A stretch of 64,000 nt of DNA from Agrobacterium tumefaciens (GCF_013337285.1 NZ_SUPW01000001.1:744001-808000), one strand, 5' to 3'; shown: positions 1 through 10,900, counted from the first letter of the stretch. The notes: generated by a model not told the origin, from the sequence alone. A program made the numbers and translations.

Positions 1-230
1 GCGGGCTGCACGTTCGACTGGACGCGAACGGAGACGACGGCGGGCGAAACCGCATCAACAACATTGGCAAAGCTCGGAACCTGCGGCGCAGTCACTTCGA
101 CGGGTGCTGCAAACGAATGGGCGATCGGTGCGGCGATGCCGGTGGACAGCATCAGCGCGGCAAGACCGCCGACGGTCGTGGCCTTCAGGGCCGTCTTCAG
201 CGAGAAACGTCCGTTTTGAGAGTGAGACAT
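1..230 (-). CDS. degP: Do-like (DegP/HtrA) periplasmic serine protease, N-terminal part
   Basis: Only the first 76 codons lie in the window; the gene runs off the left edge. The ATG at 230 follows a good ribosome binding site (AGAAGG). The translation begins MSHSQNGRFSLKTALKATTV, then a hydrophobic signal segment ending near residue 42, then a PSFANVVDAVSPAVVSVRVQ-like stretch that is the hallmark start of Do/HtrA proteases. Such enzymes degrade or refold damaged periplasmic proteins. The catalytic triad and PDZ domains are outside the window. It lies directly downstream of ccmH, a conserved rhizobial neighbourhood, but a 155-bp gap and a possible terminator suggest its own transcription unit. 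Confidence 0.8.
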   Translation of the reverse strand, partial: MSHSQNGRFSLKTALKATTVGGLAALMLSTGIAAPIAHSFAAPVEVTAPQVPSFANVVDAVSPAVVSVRVQSNVQP

Positions 231-354
231 TGGTACCTTCTTTCTTCATTCAGACTAGAGCCCGTTTGACCGGGGGAGAAGCGGTGGATGATGAAGATAT
301 AGGAGGCAACACCTTACGGCGAAGTGTCTGACGAATGAAAAATCCGTAATGTTG

Positions 355-387
355 AAAAAGAACCGGGGACCGATATGGAAACCGGTT
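355..387 (-). terminator. Possible terminator of the ccm operon
   Basis: On the minus strand, overlapping the ccmH stop codon, AACCGG and CCGGTT form a 6-bp stem with a roughly 15-nt loop, followed by CTTTTTC. The stem is short and the loop long, so this is only a candidate. Confidence 0.35.
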
Positions 388-850
388 ATTTTTCAATGAT
401 ATTACGGATTCTCTCTTCTTCGTCCGCGCTCAGTTTTTGCGGCCGCTCCTGCGTTGCCCGGCGGCGGGAGAAGACGAAGACAGCGAAAATGCCGACAAGG
501 GTAAGACCGATGGGTGCGCCCCACAAAAGCACGGTGCGCAGGCTGAGGCGAGGCTTCAGCAACACGAACTCGCCATAACGCGACACGACATAATCGATGA
601 CGGCATTGTCGCTATCGCCCTGAACCAGCCGCTCGCGCACCAGAACGCGCAAATCGCGCGCCAGTTCGGCATTGCTGTCATCAATCGACTGGTTCTGGCA
701 GACCATGCAACGCAGCTGCGAGGTCAGGTTCCGGGCGCGCTGTTCCAGCGCGGGGTCTTTCAGCACCTCGTCGGGGTTGAAGGCGAAGGCAGGAAATACG
801 GCAAAGATGAGGGTCAGAAGAAGCGCAAGCCTTGCCACCATCTTCCTCAT
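386..850 (-). CDS. ccmH: Cytochrome c maturation protein CcmH (CycL)
   Basis: 154 residues. CcmH is the membrane-anchored, periplasm-facing thiol reductant of apocytochrome c in the System I maturation pathway. The sequence shows an N-terminal signal/anchor (residues 1-23), then the redox motif RCMVCQ with C48 and C51, and a C-terminal membrane helix near residues 102-124 followed by a basic cytoplasmic tail. The chosen ATG at 850 overlaps the ccmF stop as ATGA, the usual coupling within this operon; a longer in-frame start at 1000 would lie deep inside ccmF. It is the last gene of ccmI-E-F-H. Its length agrees with the short single-domain CcmH of alphaproteobacteria, where the CcmI part is separate. 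Confidence 0.95.
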   Translation of the reverse strand: MRKMVARLALLLTLIFAVFPAFAFNPDEVLKDPALEQRARNLTSQLRCMVCQNQSIDDSNAELARDLRVLVRERLVQGDSDNAVIDYVVSRYGEFVLLKPRLSLRTVLLWGAPIGLTLVGIFAVFVFSRRRATQERPQKLSADEEERIRNIIEK

Positions 851-2841
851 TCCGCCGCCTCCGGCATTACTGCTGGTCGGACTGGCTTCGCCTTGCGATT
901 TGGTGCCCCCACCCTCAAGCGTCTGTCGGAGAGCGAGATGAAACCACCCACCATCATGAACAGGGTGCCGCCCCAGATGCACAGGATGAAGGGTTTCCAC
1001 CAGATGCGCACCACCATGCCGCCATCGGCCATCGGGTCGCCCAGCGAGACATAGAGCTGGCTAAGGCCGAAGGTCAGGATGCCGGCTTCCGTCGTCGGCA
1101 TGCGCCGCGCGGTATAGAGCCGCTTGGACGACCAGACGTCGCCCACCTCGATCCCCGCCTTGCGCACGGTGAAATGGCCGCGATCCTCGGTGAAGTTGGG
1201 GCCAACGGCGTGGCGGATGCCATCAAAGGTGAGGCTGTAGCCGCCCGCTTCCGCCACCATGCCCTGTTTCATTTCCAGCACGGTTTCGGTCTCATAGGTG
1301 GTGACGATGACAATGCCGAGCACGGTGATGCCGACGCCTATATGCGCCAGCGCGGTGCCGAAGGCAGAGCGCGGCAGGCCCTTCAGACGGCGGAATGCGA
1401 TGCCGAAGGCCAGTTTACCGAAATTGGCGCGATACCAGAGATCGGCAAACGCACCGAAAATCAGCCAGAAACCGGCGGCGATACCGAGCGCCGCCAGCAC
1501 CGGACCGCCATTTTCCACGTACCAGAGCGCCAGCCCGGCAAGGGCTGCAATGGCGGCGGCCACATAAAGCCGCTGGAATGCGCCAAGAAGATCGCCGCGC
1601 TTCCACGCCAGCATCGGCCCGAAGGGCGTGACGATCAGGATCGGGATCATCAGCAGGCCGAAGGTGAGGTTGAAGAAGGGTGCACCGACCGAGATTTTTT
1701 CGCCCGTCAGCGTTTCCAAAATGAGCGGATAAAGCGTGCCGATCAGCACCGTGGCGGTGGAGACCGTGAGAATGAGATTGTTGAGGACGAGTGCCCCTTC
1801 GCGCGAGATCGGCGCAAACAGTCCGCCCACCTTCAGCGACGGCGCGCGCCAGGCAAAGAGCGCGAAAGCCCCACCGATGAAGATGGTCAGAATGCCGAGG
1901 ATGAAGATGCCGCGGCTCGGATCGGTGGCGAAGGCATGCACTGAGGTCAAGACGCCGGAGCGGACGAGGAAGGTGCCGAGCAGCGACAGCGAAAAGGTCA
2001 TGATCGCCAGAAGCACGGTCCATATCTTCAGCGCCTCGCGCTTTTCCATGACGAGCGCCGAATGGAGAAGTGCTGTTCCGGCCAGCCACGGCATGAAGGA
2101 AGCGTTTTCCACCGGATCCCAGAACCACCAGCCGCCCCAGCCGAGTTCATAATAGGCCCAGTAGGAACCCATGGAGATGCCGGCGGTCAGGAAAGTCCAG
2201 GCGGCGAGCGTCCACGGCCTTACCCAGCGCGCCCAGGCGGCGTCGATGCGGCCTTCCAGCAAGGCGGCGACCGCGAAGGAAAAGCAGACGGAAAAGCCGA
2301 CATAACCGAGGTAGAGCAGCGGCGGATGGATGGCGAGGCCGAAATCCTGAAGGATCGGATTCAGGTCCTGCCCTTCGGCCGGCACCGGTGACAGACGCAG
2401 GAACGGATTGGAGGTGAGCAGGATGAACAGCAGGAAGGCGACGGAAATCCAGGCCTGTACGGCGAGAACATTGGCTTTGAGCGTTTCCGGCAGGTTGCGG
2501 CCGAAGGCAGCGACAAGCGCACTGAAAAACACCAGAATGAGCAGCCACAGCAGCATGGAGCCTTCGTGGTTGCCCCAGACGCCGGTCAGCTTATAGAGCA
2601 TGGGCATCAGCGAATGGGAGTTTTCCCAGACGTTGCGCACGGAGAAATCCGAGACGGCGTAAGCCCGTGTCAGCGCCGCGAAGGAAAGACCCACCAGCAG
2701 GAACATCATGACGGAGCCGAGCGAGGCGACATCCATCAGCGCCCGGTCGTTGCGGCGCGCGCCGATCACCGGCAACGTTGAGACGATGAGCCCCACACCA
2801 AGCGCCAGAACCAGAACGTAGTGGCCGATCTCGTTGATCAT
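847..2841 (-). CDS. ccmF: Haem lyase subunit CcmF (CycK)
   Basis: 664 residues, a polytopic inner-membrane protein with about 14-15 hydrophobic segments. CcmF is the core of the cytochrome c haem lyase, taking haem from holo-CcmE and attaching it to apocytochrome c. The tryptophan-rich WWD signature is present around residues 233-243 ([16 protein letters not shown]), in the periplasmic loop that presents haem, with conserved histidines nearby (LLHSAL, IHPPLLY). The ATG at 2841 overlaps the ccmE stop by 4 nt, and the stop overlaps ccmH by 4 nt, so translation is coupled. Full length for the family. Confidence 0.97.
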   Translation of the reverse strand: MINEIGHYVLVLALGVGLIVSTLPVIGARRNDRALMDVASLGSVMMFLLVGLSFAALTRAYAVSDFSVRNVWENSHSLMPMLYKLTGVWGNHEGSMLLWLLILVFFSALVAAFGRNLPETLKANVLAVQAWISVAFLLFILLTSNPFLRLSPVPAEGQDLNPILQDFGLAIHPPLLYLGYVGFSVCFSFAVAALLEGRIDAAWARWVRPWTLAAWTFLTAGISMGSYWAYYELGWGGWWFWDPVENASFMPWLAGTALLHSALVMEKREALKIWTVLLAIMTFSLSLLGTFLVRSGVLTSVHAFATDPSRGIFILGILTIFIGGAFALFAWRAPSLKVGGLFAPISREGALVLNNLILTVSTATVLIGTLYPLILETLTGEKISVGAPFFNLTFGLLMIPILIVTPFGPMLAWKRGDLLGAFQRLYVAAAIAALAGLALWYVENGGPVLAALGIAAGFWLIFGAFADLWYRANFGKLAFGIAFRRLKGLPRSAFGTALAHIGVGITVLGIVIVTTYETETVLEMKQGMVAEAGGYSLTFDGIRHAVGPNFTEDRGHFTVRKAGIEVGDVWSSKRLYTARRMPTTEAGILTFGLSQLYVSLGDPMADGGMVVRIWWKPFILCIWGGTLFMMVGGFISLSDRRLRVGAPNRKAKPVRPAVMPEAAE

Positions 2842-3350
2842 TTCGTTGCTCCGGTTTTGTCAGTGGAGACGGCACCGGCTGATGGCGTTGCGGCGGCGGG
2901 GTTCTCGCCGTCGCCACCGTGCTGCCACAGGCCCTTGTCCTTCAGCCGGTCGGCCACTTCCTTCGGCATGTAGTTTTCGTCGTGCTTGGCCAGCACACTG
3001 TCGGCCACGAAGCCATGGGTGACGACATCGAATACGCCTTCGGTCACCACGCCCTGCCCTTCGCGGAAAAGATCGGGGAGGATGCCGGTATAGCTGACGG
3101 GCACATTGGCCTCGCCATCCGTCACGGTGAAGCTCACCGTGCGGCCATCGCCGCGCTTGACCGAACCTTCGGCCACCAGCCCGCCGAGGCGGATGCGGGT
3201 ACCGGGATTAACCGGCGTCTTTTCCAGATCGGCCGGCATGTAAAAATAGGCGATGGACTGGCCGAAGGCGAACATGACGAGCAACACCGCCGCGACAATG
3301 AAGCTCGTGCCGCCGCCGATGATCGCCAGACGTTTCTGTTTGCGGGTCAT
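2838..3350 (-). CDS. ccmE: Haem chaperone CcmE (CycJ)
   Basis: 170 residues. CcmE is a membrane-anchored periplasmic chaperone that binds haem covalently and hands it to CcmF. A basic N-terminus precedes one membrane anchor (about residues 8-30), then an OB-fold domain. The haem-attaching histidine is H123 in AKHDENYMP, with Y127 as the usual axial ligand. The C-terminal tail is Ala/Gly-rich and probably disordered. The gene overlaps ccmI upstream and ccmF downstream by 4 nt each (ATGA). Confidence 0.96.
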   Translation of the reverse strand: MTRKQKRLAIIGGGTSFIVAAVLLVMFAFGQSIAYFYMPADLEKTPVNPGTRIRLGGLVAEGSVKRGDGRTVSFTVTDGEANVPVSYTGILPDLFREGQGVVTEGVFDVVTHGFVADSVLAKHDENYMPKEVADRLKDKGLWQHGGDGENPAAATPSAGAVSTDKTGATK

Positions 3351-4510
3351 TGCGTCACTCCCTGCGGCGCGGCATCCTGTTGCCCGTTGGTGCGGATCGG
3401 CCCGGCGGAAACGCCCAGTTCCTTCGCCAGTGCAAGGAGCTGCCTGCCCTGCTCACCCTCCGGCGGGAAAGCCTGCAGGCCGGCCCTCAAGGCTTCACCG
3501 GCCTTGGCTTCATTCTTCAGCACCGAATAGGCGCGCACGAGACGCATCCAGCCTTCGAAATCGGCCGGGTTTTCCTTCAGCTTGGCATCAAGGCTCGCCA
3601 CCATGCCCTCGATCATCGCCTGCCGGTCGGTGGCCGTCATGTCATTGGCCGCCGCCATATCCTGCGCGGTCGGGCCAGGCGCGGCTGGGGCCGCTTCCCC
3701 GCCCGTGCGGGTAATATGTTCGCGAACCAGCGGCAGCCAGGGCGCGCCGGCCGGCGCATCGGCCTCCAGCGCCGCAAAAGCCGCACGTGCCTCGTCGGCC
3801 TTGCCCGCCTGTTCCAGCGACAGCGCCAGATAGAAGCGCGCGCGCGGATTACCGGGGCTCAACTGCTCGGCCTCGGCAAACGCGTCACGTGCCGCTTCGA
3901 TGACGATGCCGTCATTGCCGGCCACCAGCGTTTCGCCAAGTCCCGTCAGCCGTTCGGCGCTTGGTCCCAGAAGACGCAGCGCATTGCGATAGGCAAGCTC
4001 TGCATCGCCAAGCCGCAGGGTCTTGAAATAGATCGGGGCCAGAATATCCCAGCCGGCGCCGTCATCCGGGTTCTGCGCCAGATGCCGTTCCGCCCGGGCG
4101 ACCAGCAAGTTCATGTCATTGCCGGGTTTTTCAAGACGTGCCTCTAGCGGCATGTCCGGCACTTCCGGACTGCCGTTCCAGATGTAGAGACAGAGACCGA
4201 GGGCGGGCAGAAGAACGGTAATCAGGCTGGCGGCAAGATTGTGCCGCAGCGGCCGGGTTTCTTTTACCACTTCCTGTTCCGAATCGGCGGCGGCAAGCAG
4301 GCGGCGACCGATTTCAGCGCGCGCATAATCCGCTTCGGTTTCACCGATCAGGCCCGCAGCGCGCTCACGGTCCAACTCGGCAAGCTGGTCGCGGTAAACG
4401 GCAACCTCACCGTCGCGGCGCGTCTCAGGCACCTCGGTCTTCCGCATCAGCGGGTACATCAGGACGATGGCGACAGCCGCCGTCAATATCGCAACGACAA
4501 TCCAGAACAT
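3347..4510 (-). CDS. ccmI: Cytochrome c maturation factor CcmI (CycH)
   Basis: 387 residues. CcmI binds apocytochrome c C-termini and delivers them to the haem lyase. Two membrane helices (about residues 1-20 and 92-112) flank a cytoplasmic loop containing a leucine-zipper-like segment ([16 protein letters not shown]), as in rhizobial CycH. The periplasmic remainder holds TPR-like helices (for example around residues 145-230 and 300-345). I use the ATG at 4510; a TTG three codons upstream is possible, with no better ribosome binding site. First gene of the ccm operon. Confidence 0.92.
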   Translation of the reverse strand: MFWIVVAILTAAVAIVLMYPLMRKTEVPETRRDGEVAVYRDQLAELDRERAAGLIGETEADYARAEIGRRLLAAADSEQEVVKETRPLRHNLAASLITVLLPALGLCLYIWNGSPEVPDMPLEARLEKPGNDMNLLVARAERHLAQNPDDGAGWDILAPIYFKTLRLGDAELAYRNALRLLGPSAERLTGLGETLVAGNDGIVIEAARDAFAEAEQLSPGNPRARFYLALSLEQAGKADEARAAFAALEADAPAGAPWLPLVREHITRTGGEAAPAAPGPTAQDMAAANDMTATDRQAMIEGMVASLDAKLKENPADFEGWMRLVRAYSVLKNEAKAGEALRAGLQAFPPEGEQGRQLLALAKELGVSAGPIRTNGQQDAAPQGVTQ

Positions 4511-4670
4511 AAGGCTCAATTACTCGAATGCGCGGCACATGGAAACATGAAGCGCGGGGATGACGTGAATTTGAGACATCACGCCGCACCAAAAGCCCTG
4601 TTTCGGCTGTTCCGCCGTGCCTCTTCTTGTCATCGCCAGAGGTCGGTGACCTTGATTTACGTCAAACTCG

Positions 4671-5099
4671 TCAGGTCAAAGGCGACCAGCTGCCATCGCC
4701 ATTGCGGCAGGCCGCGCCGCGCACCTTGATTTCGCGTCCATCCACGGTGAGGCTATGCGAATATTGCCGGCAGTTCTGATTGCCGACCTGATAGGGCGCA
4801 TTGGCAACCACCTGCCCCTTGGCGTCATCGCCGTTCCACACGACTGGGGTTCCGACAGGCGCCGTTTCCAGCGCCTTGTATTCCGCCTCAAGCGCCCTGG
4901 TCTGGTCGCCCCTGTCGAGCTGCACGCCGCTTCGCCCGACGATGCCGCCTTCAAGATTGGCGAGGAACGGTGTTGCGGGCCGTGCGGAGCCGCCAAACAG
5001 GCCACCGCCCGCCGAGCGGGTGCCCGTGGTGGTGCAGGCGCTCAGCATCGATACGCACAGGATCGAGAGAAATACCGGGCGTGACACCAGCGAACGCAT
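4671..5099 (-). CDS. Surface lipoprotein of the 17-kDa antigen type
   Basis: 142 residues. It begins with a lipoprotein signal peptide whose lipobox is LSAC (Cys near residue 22). A Gly/Ser-rich linker follows, then a domain containing VVWNG and NCRQYSHSLTVDGREIKVRG, the pattern seen in RT0821/17-kDa-antigen-like outer-membrane lipoproteins. The start at 5099 places the signal peptide at the N-terminus; an upstream in-frame start at 5159 would add about 20 non-signal residues. Its function is not known. Two cysteines in the C-terminal domain could form a disulfide. Confidence 0.75.
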   Translation of the reverse strand: MRSLVSRPVFLSILCVSMLSACTTTGTRSAGGGLFGGSARPATPFLANLEGGIVGRSGVQLDRGDQTRALEAEYKALETAPVGTPVVWNGDDAKGQVVANAPYQVGNQNCRQYSHSLTVDGREIKVRGAACRNGDGSWSPLT

Positions 5100-5204
5100 C
5101 GTCACGGAGCGACAGCCATCATACACGTCAACCAAACCCTGTCCTCTTTCCTGCCGCATTGCACCTAATATGGTGCCATTGAATTTCTTGCCTTTTTTCT
5201 TGCC

Positions 5205-6605
5205 TCACGCAAGCTCTTTCGAAAGGCCCGGCAAAATCAGATCGGCTTTCAGCCCGCCGATCGCGCTGCGCGACAGCGAAAAGCGGCCATGGTACTCAGA
5301 CACCACTTCGGAAACGATGGAAAGTCCCAGTCCCGTTCCCGGACGGCTCTCATCCAGCCGCCTGCCGCGCTTCATCGCCTCGCTGATCTGTCCCGGCTCC
5401 AGCCCCGGCCCATCATCTTCCACCGTCAGTTCCACCCACGAACGGCGGCCGATTTCGGCGTCGGAGGACGGGTGTGTGCCGGTGGCAAGCGTGACGACCA
5501 CCCGGGTCTCGGCAAAACGCGCGGCATTTTCCAGAAGGTTGCCGACAACCTCCTCCAGATCCTGCTGCTCCATGCCCAGCACCGCGCCGGGTTGCTCGAA
5601 ATTCAGCACGAACTGCTTTTCGGGGTTCAGGCGGCGCATCACACGCACCAGCCGTTCCAGCGCCGGTTCGGCCTCCACGCGGGCGAGGATGGAGCCGCGC
5701 TGGGCGGCGATGCGGGCGCGGGAGAGATAGGACTGCACCTGCGCCTGCATGGCGTCGGCCTGCGCCCGCACCAGATCGCCATGCTGCGGCTCCAGCGTGC
5801 GGGCCTCGTTCAGAAGCACGGCGATCGGCGTCTTCAGGGAATGGGCGAGATTGCCGACCTGCATGCGGGCGCGCTCCACCAGCCGCCGGTTGCTGTCGAT
5901 CAGCGCGTTGACCTCATTCGCCAGCGGCTGGATTTCACGCGGGAATTCGCCCTCGAGGCTCTCCGCCTCCCCACCCCGGATCTTGCCGAGCGCGACACGG
6001 GCCTGATCGAGCGGCCGCAGACTGTAGAGAATGGCAAGGCCGTTGACGACGAGACTGCCGACGCCGAAAACGGCCAGCGCCAGATAAAGACTGTTGGAGA
6101 AATCACGCACATCGTCTTCCACGACATTCAGATTGCCGGAGACGCGAAACCGCGCCGCACGGCCCTCACCATCCAGCACCACTTCCGTTTCCGCCACGCG
6201 CACCTTGTTGCCGGCCTCGTCGGTGACGGCATAAAAGCGCTCGTATCTGTTGTCGAAGGGTGCGTCGATAATGCTCGGCACCGGCAGCGTCGACACGCCG
6301 AGCGAGGAAGAAACCAGTGGCGCGGTCTGGAAATTGCCAAGCGGCTCCACCACCCAGTACCAGCCGGTATCGGGCTGCGAAAACCGGAGATCGCCGAGCT
6401 GCGGGCTGCCGGCCAGCGTATTTTCGTTGGAAATCGTCACGGAATTGATGACGTTATAAAGCTGCGCCCGCAGAAGGTCGGTGAAGCTGCGCTCCACGCC
6501 CTGTCGGTAAAGCGTCGAAATGACGACGGCGATCACCACCAGCGCCAGCGCCGACCAGGCGGAGGCAAGCAGCAGAACGCGGGCGGTGAGAGAGCTATTT
6601 CGCAT
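5205..6605 (-). CDS. feuQ: Sensor histidine kinase FeuQ
   Basis: 466 residues. Two membrane helices (about 8-32 and 171-195) enclose a periplasmic sensor domain of roughly 135 residues. A HAMP-like linker follows, then the phosphoacceptor box NLAHSLKTPIAVL (H255), an N box (NLLENAARFAE), DDGPGLEP and GTGLGLSIV. The H box resembles that of PhoQ-like kinases. The ATG at 6605 overlaps the feuP stop by 11 nt, so the pair is translationally coupled. In Sinorhizobium, FeuQ acts with FeuP to control export of cyclic beta-glucan; that role is inferred here from homology and from the adjacent feuN-like gene. Confidence 0.85.
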   Translation of the reverse strand: MRNSSLTARVLLLASAWSALALVVIAVVISTLYRQGVERSFTDLLRAQLYNVINSVTISNENTLAGSPQLGDLRFSQPDTGWYWVVEPLGNFQTAPLVSSSLGVSTLPVPSIIDAPFDNRYERFYAVTDEAGNKVRVAETEVVLDGEGRAARFRVSGNLNVVEDDVRDFSNSLYLALAVFGVGSLVVNGLAILYSLRPLDQARVALGKIRGGEAESLEGEFPREIQPLANEVNALIDSNRRLVERARMQVGNLAHSLKTPIAVLLNEARTLEPQHGDLVRAQADAMQAQVQSYLSRARIAAQRGSILARVEAEPALERLVRVMRRLNPEKQFVLNFEQPGAVLGMEQQDLEEVVGNLLENAARFAETRVVVTLATGTHPSSDAEIGRRSWVELTVEDDGPGLEPGQISEAMKRGRRLDESRPGTGLGLSIVSEVVSEYHGRFSLSRSAIGGLKADLILPGLSKELA

Positions 6606-7266
6606 CGGCCGGCGCTTGCATCCGGTAACCGAGACCACGGATCGTCTCGATCAGATCGACCCCGAGCTTTTTGCGCAAACGCCCGACAAACACCTCGATC
6701 GTGTTGGAATCGCGGTCGAAATCCTGATCGTACATATGTTCGACCAGCTCCGTGCGCGAGACGACCTCGCCCATGTGATGCATGAGATAGGATAAGAGAC
6801 GGAACTCGTGCGAGGTGAGCTTCAGCGTCACCCCGTTGACGGTCGCCTTGGAGGATTTGGTGTCGAGCTTGACCGGGCCGCAGGTGAGTTCCGAGGACGC
6901 GTGACCGGCGGCGCGGCGGATGAGCGCACGCACGCGGGCAAGCACTTCTTCCACATGGAAAGGCTTGGTGACGTAATCGTCGGCGCCGGCATCGATGCCC
7001 GCCACCTTGTCGCTCCAGCGGTCGCGGGCGGTGAGGATCAGGACGGGCATGGCCTTGCCGGCGGCGCGCCATTTTTCAACGACGGTGATGCCATCCAGCT
7101 GCGGCAGGCCGATATCGAGAACGATCGCGTCATAGGGTTCGGTATCGCCGAGATAATGCCCTTCCTCGCCGTCAAATGCCTGATCGACAACATAACCGGC
7201 CTCTTTCAGCGCATCGGTCAACTGACGATTGAGATTGGCATCATCCTCAACAACGAGAATACGCAT
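6595..7266 (-). CDS. feuP: OmpR/PhoB-type response regulator FeuP
   Basis: 223 residues. The receiver domain has the acidic pair at residues 8-9, phosphoacceptor D51 (VLDIGLPQLDG), T79 and K101 (TKPFHV). A winged-helix DNA-binding domain fills residues about 125-218 (LTSHEFRLLSYLM, DRDSNTIEVFVGRLRKKLG). It is a full-length OmpR-family regulator, cognate to the overlapping feuQ. Known FeuP in rhizobia activates the cyclic glucan exporter (ndvA/chvA), important at low osmolarity and for host interaction; inferred here. Confidence 0.87.
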   Translation of the reverse strand: MRILVVEDDANLNRQLTDALKEAGYVVDQAFDGEEGHYLGDTEPYDAIVLDIGLPQLDGITVVEKWRAAGKAMPVLILTARDRWSDKVAGIDAGADDYVTKPFHVEEVLARVRALIRRAAGHASSELTCGPVKLDTKSSKATVNGVTLKLTSHEFRLLSYLMHHMGEVVSRTELVEHMYDQDFDRDSNTIEVFVGRLRKKLGVDLIETIRGLGYRMQAPADAK

Positions 7267-7357
7267 TATCAGCCCTTTCCTGTGTCCCGGCCCGCCTGCG
7301 TTCCGGTCATGCTAAGTGTCTCGGATCGTTTTCCGATATTTCGGCGATGCGGGCAAG

Positions 7358-7612
7358 CTACATCGGCACGCGCATCGTTACCTTGCGCGGGCGCTCGCCA
7401 TTGCCCTGGACGAGAACGGTGACGACACAGGACTGACCGTCACCGGAAGGATAGACCGAAAGCAGCTGGCCGCCGGTTTCGCGCACGACGCGAGAGACGG
7501 CTGCGCCGCAATCGCTGGCAGCCAGAATGTAGTGGCCCTGCAGATCAGCCTCGGGCGCCGTGAAACCGGAAAGCCCGGCTGCAAGCGTCGCGATGATGAG
7601 AGGTGATGCCAT
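7358..7612 (-). CDS. feuN: Small periplasmic protein, probable FeuN modulator of FeuQ
   Basis: 84 residues with a hydrophobic signal peptide (cleavage likely after GFTA near residue 19) and a compact PepSY-like domain. Two cysteines (C35, C62) could form a disulfide. FeuN of Sinorhizobium meliloti is a protein of about 83 residues encoded next to feuPQ that restrains FeuQ from the periplasm; the size, signal and position match. The ATG at 7612 was chosen because the upstream in-frame extension is not hydrophobic. The gap to feuP is 91 bp. Assignment rests on context and size more than on motifs. Confidence 0.7.
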   Translation of the reverse strand: MASPLIIATLAAGLSGFTAPEADLQGHYILAASDCGAAVSRVVRETGGQLLSVYPSGDGQSCVVTVLVQGNGERPRKVTMRVPM

Positions 7613-7700
7613 TCTACAAACTTCCAAAAACCGGGTGCGTCTCGAACCTTATTGTGACCGAATATGTAGCGCAAAGCGTCTGAATGGCAAATGAATGCTA

Positions 7701-7728
7701 CCCCCGCCGCCATGAGCCGTGGCGGGGG
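7701..7728 (-). terminator. GC-rich hairpin at the end of the GTA cluster
   Basis: CCCCCGCC and GGCGGGGG form an 8-bp perfect stem with a 12-nt loop, just after the last GTA gene (minus-strand stop at 7749). The tract after the hairpin on the minus strand is not a pure U run, so it may be a transcript-end or protective hairpin rather than a strong intrinsic terminator. Confidence 0.5.
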
Positions 7729-7748
7729 CTTTGCTGCTGCTGTTATCG

Positions 7749-7955
7749 TCAGCGGATGGCGCGGGTTGCCGAAAGGCGGCCATAAAGTGCAATCAGGCCG
7801 CCAATTCCGCCTGCAACCGTTACCAGCCCTTCCGCCAGTTCGCCGTGCAGACCGGCCGGCAGGTCGAAGCCTGCGATGGCGAAAAGCGGTGCAAAAACCG
7901 CAATCAGCGCGCCCCAGATCGTGCGCGATTGATACCATGCCTTGGAGCTATCCAT
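7749..7955 (-). CDS. Holin-like small membrane protein of the GTA cluster
   Basis: 68 residues with two hydrophobic segments (about 14-29 and 42-58), a short polar N-terminus and a basic C-terminus. It has a clear ribosome binding site (AAAGGA) before the ATG at 7955. Size, topology and position at the 3' end of a tail gene cluster suggest a phage holin, which would let the cluster's endolysin (23156-23794) reach peptidoglycan for particle release. No holin family signature was recognised, so the function is inferred. Confidence 0.65.
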   Translation of the reverse strand: MDSSKAWYQSRTIWGALIAVFAPLFAIAGFDLPAGLHGELAEGLVTVAGGIGGLIALYGRLSATRAIR

Positions 7956-7989
7956 TCTCTCATCCTTTGCGTTGTTTTTCAGGCAGTTA

Positions 7990-10900
7990 TCAGAGCGGGA
8001 GAAGGGCCTGCGCCACCACTCCCAGAGGCACCGCGCGGCCGAGCTGACGGACACGCACGGAAATGTGATCCCGCAGGACCGGGAAATCTGTGAGTTCGGC
8101 GGCGACAGGGTAAAACCAGAGGGGTTCGGACACCTCCGCCATTCGTTTGACGGCTTCTCCCTCCAGCACCTCGACGCGATAGCGCTCGAAAGGCTCGTCC
8201 AGCGGGATGTCGCTCGCATCCCAGCCATCGGCCTCCATCCGGCCACGCCGTTTCCATTTGATCAGAACGCCATCGCTTTTCCGCTCGCCGGAAAGATGCA
8301 CCGGCGCAAGCGGCGTCTGCGCCCGCAATCCACCCTCGAATGCGAAAGGCCCGGCCGAAGCGCTCGCCTTTCCCGCTGCCTCGACCATCCAGTTCAGGCG
8401 GCGTCCGCGCTCACCGAGAGCAAGGCCGAGCGGCTGCACCGCGGCGTCCAGCATCACCGCCGGTGCACCTGCGGGCGCGCCCACCAGCATCGCATCTTCC
8501 GTGCCCGCCAGCCCGCGCAGAAGGACCGAGAGCCGCCAGCGCAAGGGCGCGATTTCCTCGGCTTTTGCGAAGGCGATGATTTCCCAGACGCCGTTTGCAG
8601 CCTTGATGGCGATGCGGCTCTCACCGTTCAGCACTGCAAACTCCAGCGCCGAGGCAAGCCCGCCATAGGGCAGATCGATCAGGATGGCATTCCCCCGATC
8701 GAAGCGGCCAGAGGGGCCGGGCTTAAGCGGCATTGCCAGCGTGCCGATCATCGCCGGCTGGTCGAGCACGGCGCGCTGCCGGTAACCTTCCGTGCCCGAG
8801 GATGCGGAAACGAGGATCGGCCGCCATGGCCTTGCGAAAACGGTAATCCGCGCCGAATGCTCCGCAGCGACACCATCATGGTGCGGCAGGTCGAGAAACA
8901 GTACTTCCGGGGCAAAGCCCTCGGTACCGCTTATGCCGCCGGCGCGTCGCTCATCCGCCGCACCCGCAAAAACCGAAAACGCAGCGGAAAAAGCACGCGC
9001 CTCCACTTGCCTCATAGCGCCATCTTCAATCCGGCTGACCAGAAACCGACCTGCCGGAGCCTGCGGAAAGGCGTTCTCCGGCAAACGGATGCAATCACCG
9101 GGCTCAAGGGCGATATCGGCAGGTGGCAGGGCAAAACGCACTGTGCGCCGTGCCTGACGGTTGTCCCGCAGCACCGCCTCGACAGCGGTTTCCGCCGTTT
9201 CCGCCGGCAAGGCGACGTTGAGGTCTAGCCGCATCACGCGGCTGCCGGCATTGTCGATGCGGCGGGAACGCGCACTTGCCTGCTCGTAGTCCAACGCTGG
9301 GTTAAACGAGGTCAACACGGCTTCCGCGGCAAAATCGCTGTCATGACCGCGATTTTCCGACCACAGCGGCTCACTATCGAGATCGGCAAGCACGGAAATA
9401 TCGCGGACGGGCAAAACCGCCGTGTTGCGGGAACGGAAGCAAAGGGTTCCGCCATCCTCCGCCACATCCACCTGAAACGCGGCCATCAGCGGCTCCAGCA
9501 GGGCGCGCGCCGAGGTCACATCGCCCTGGACATAACCGGTCATGTCGCCGCTGACGGCGGAGACATCGAAAGCGTCAAAGCCGTGGTCGGTCAGGATTTC
9601 GGTAATGGTATCGGCAAGCGTCACTGTCCCCAACCGGCCGTTCAGCCAATGGCCGGTGCGCCAGTTGCCGCCATCGCTCCACACCGCACCATTCTGCGGA
9701 AAGGCGGGAAAGGGCCGCGCATCCCAGGTCCATAGATAGACACGGTTTTCATCCACCATCGCCGCATCGCCTTGACCCCAATGGTCAAGATGCGCTTCCA
9801 GAAACCGCCGCTGCTGGCTGTCGGCCCGGTGTCGGCGGGAGAAATACGGAAAGGCGTTTTCCGCTGATTTCGGATCGGGAAAGACATTCGGGCGCGTCGC
9901 GCTCTTGTCCACCGCCGGGCAACCGAGTTCGGTGATCCAGATCGGTTTCGAGCCAGGCACCCATGCGGTGGGTGTCGATTTTTCCACACCCCGCACCCGG
10001 TCGTAGTGGCGGTTTCCCCACCAGTTGCCGATGTCCTTGTAGCGGAACACCCATGGCTTGCCCTTTAGTCCATCAGTGATGGTCGTGCGCCGCCGCGCCG
10101 CACGGTCCGCGTCGCTGGCATAATACCAGTCGAAGCCCTCACCTGCCGTGATGGCGCGGCGGAAGGCGGAAGCATCATCCGGGCCGCTCATGCCATCAGG
10201 ATTGCCGTTTGCGGCATCCTCGTCGCGCCAGTCGGACAGCGGCATGTAATTGTCGATGCCGATGGCGTCGATATCGCGGCTCGCCCAGAGCGGATCGAGA
10301 TGGAAGAACACATCGCCCGAACCATCTGCCGGCTGGTAACCGAAATATTCGCTCCAGTCCGCCGCATAGGTCAGTTTCACCGCCGGTCCGACAACGGCGC
10401 GCACATCCCCCGCCAGCCGCACCAGCTCCTCCACGAAAGGAAATGCATCATTCTGGTCGCGCAGGCCCGTCAGCCCGCGCAGTTCCGAGCCGATCAGAAA
10501 GGCATCCACGCCGCCCGCCTTGGCCACAAGCGCCGCATAATGCAGCACCATGCGACGATAACCCTCGGTGCGATGGCAGAAGGCCAAAACCTCCCGCCGC
10601 GCGCCGGCGCTGCGGTCTGGAGAACCGGCTCTGCCGGGTGCGGGAAAACAGGTGATGCGCCCGCGCCAGCCATAGGCGTCCTGTTCGCCTTTGCCATAGG
10701 GGTCGGCCAAGCTGTTACCGGCGGGCACATCCATCATCACGAAGGGATAAAGGCAGACCTTCAGCCCCCGCGCCCTGAGGTCCGCTATCGCCTGCAGCAC
10801 GCTTTGATCGTCCGGCGTGCCGCCATAGGCCGGGCCGCCGCCGTGATGGCTGACCAGATGCGCCACCCCGCGCGAAAGCCCGGCGACGGACCATGGCGCG

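Noticed and set aside
832..1944. Long plus-strand ORFs opposite ccmF and other high-GC genes
   Set aside because: These are antisense shadows produced by high GC3; they show His/Arg/Gln-rich composition and no family features.
5164..5210. Terminator after feuQ (CTTGC...GCAAG with T run)
   Set aside because: On the feuQ strand the hairpin is followed by A rather than T residues, so it cannot be an intrinsic terminator for that gene.
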